This document shows, piece by piece, positions 44,299 through 44,622 of a DNA stretch of 44,622 nucleotides. The stretch spans positions 1-44,622 of the forward strand of contig UQIV01000022.1 in NCBI GenBank assembly GCA_900541205.1, written 5' to 3'. How positions within the stretch are numbered: position 1 is the stretch's first letter; each line of letters begins with the position of its first letter. The notes below the pieces were generated by a model. The model had not been told where the DNA came from. It saw only the letters and a program-made list of their open reading frames with translations, and made no database searches. The position numbers were made by a program, and so were the translations under genes. The stretch is from an uncultured Collinsella sp. GTDB lineage: Bacteria; Actinomycetota; Coriobacteriia; Coriobacteriales; Coriobacteriaceae.

Positions 44299-44622
44299 TT
44301 ACTCGCTCTCGTGATAGGCCATAATCGACCGGCACGGATACCCTTCAGAGCCGCATTCCGCAGACGCTACGACCTTTCCGTCTTTATAAAACTCGACGTA
44401 CCAAACGTACGTTGCCGCCCCCTCCCAATAGCTTGGCCTATCAGCGACCTTGTACGTAATAGAGGCGTCATCTGGCACAATCAACTCGCGCTTGGCGTTT
44501 GCAATGAACGCATCCATGTCGGCGATCACGCCATCGTCGCCCGCAGCGGCCTCCCCATCGTCGCCGCTATCGGATGCCGCTTCAGATGGTGCTTGAGATG
44601 CGCCAGTTCGATCGTCTGCAGT
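44299..44622 (-). CDS. Hypothetical protein, 5' part beyond the window
   Basis: The frame stays open to the right edge, so only the last 107 residues are seen. The first visible third is low-complexity and acidic (APSEAASDSGDDGEAAAGDD), like the linker between a lipoprotein or membrane anchor and a folded domain. The folded part contains YKVADRPSYWEGAATYVWYV, FYKDGKVVASAECG and YPCRSIMAYHE, with two cysteines that might form a disulfide. I recognise no family. It is transcribed toward the IS and tRNA-like remnant. Confidence 0.65.
   Translation of the reverse strand, partial: TADDRTGASQAPSEAASDSGDDGEAAAGDDGVIADMDAFIANAKRELIVPDDASITYKVADRPSYWEGAATYVWYVEFYKDGKVVASAECGSEGYPCRSIMAYHESE

Overview
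The window reads as chromosomal DNA of a high-GC, anaerobic actinobacterium of the class Coriobacteriia, most likely Collinsella. The evidence is an actinobacterial dnaK-grpE-dnaJ-hspR heat-shock operon, hydrogenase maturation genes, oxygen-sensitive Fe-S proteins, a sortase-anchored giant surface protein, and intergenic spaces filled with palindromic repeats. The genus is an inference, because no rRNA gene is present.

Left part (1-7.3 kb): after a gene-free AT-rich start come hypA and a 925-residue FAD/Fe-S oxidoreductase on the minus strand. A TetR regulator diverges from the oxidoreductase across a spacer holding two matching palindromes. A polytopic membrane protein and an acidic membrane-anchored protein follow. 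Together oxidoreductase, TetR and membrane protein look like a ligand-controlled redox module. From 7.3 to 16 kb lie a DUF4143-type ATPase with a long palindrome over its promoter, a small Pro/acidic protein, clpB, a repeat-rich stretch with an 80-bp-period hairpin array bounded by terminal inverted repeats, a small membrane-anchored protein, and an aconitase-family hydratase.

Middle (16-25.5 kb): hspR, dnaJ (zinc-finger-less), grpE and dnaK form the heat-shock operon, read right to left. The dnaK and clpB upstream regions share a 27-bp element. Then come a 2[4Fe-4S] ferredoxin and the de novo NAD operon nadA-nadB-nadC-niaR, with a 19-bp-arm palindrome over the nadA promoter that is the likely NiaR operator.

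Right (25.5-44.6 kb): about 360 bp of nested palindromes precede a 2076-residue sortase-anchored surface protein. A LytTR/GHKL two-component system is transcribed divergently from it. Next are a hypothetical protein, thioredoxin, and a nickel/hydrogenase block (82-aa protein, nikR, hypF, hypC, hypD, hypE), with a HAD phosphatase after it. Three palindromes, an IS110-family insertion sequence with a structured leader, a decayed tRNA-Ser-like sequence and the 3' part of a hypothetical gene close the window.

The overall theme is anaerobic metal and redox metabolism: nickel insertion for [NiFe] hydrogenases, Fe-S enzymes, and NAD synthesis. The most unusual content is the density of intergenic palindrome families. 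Several recur at distant places in the window, and one lies beside the IS110 element.
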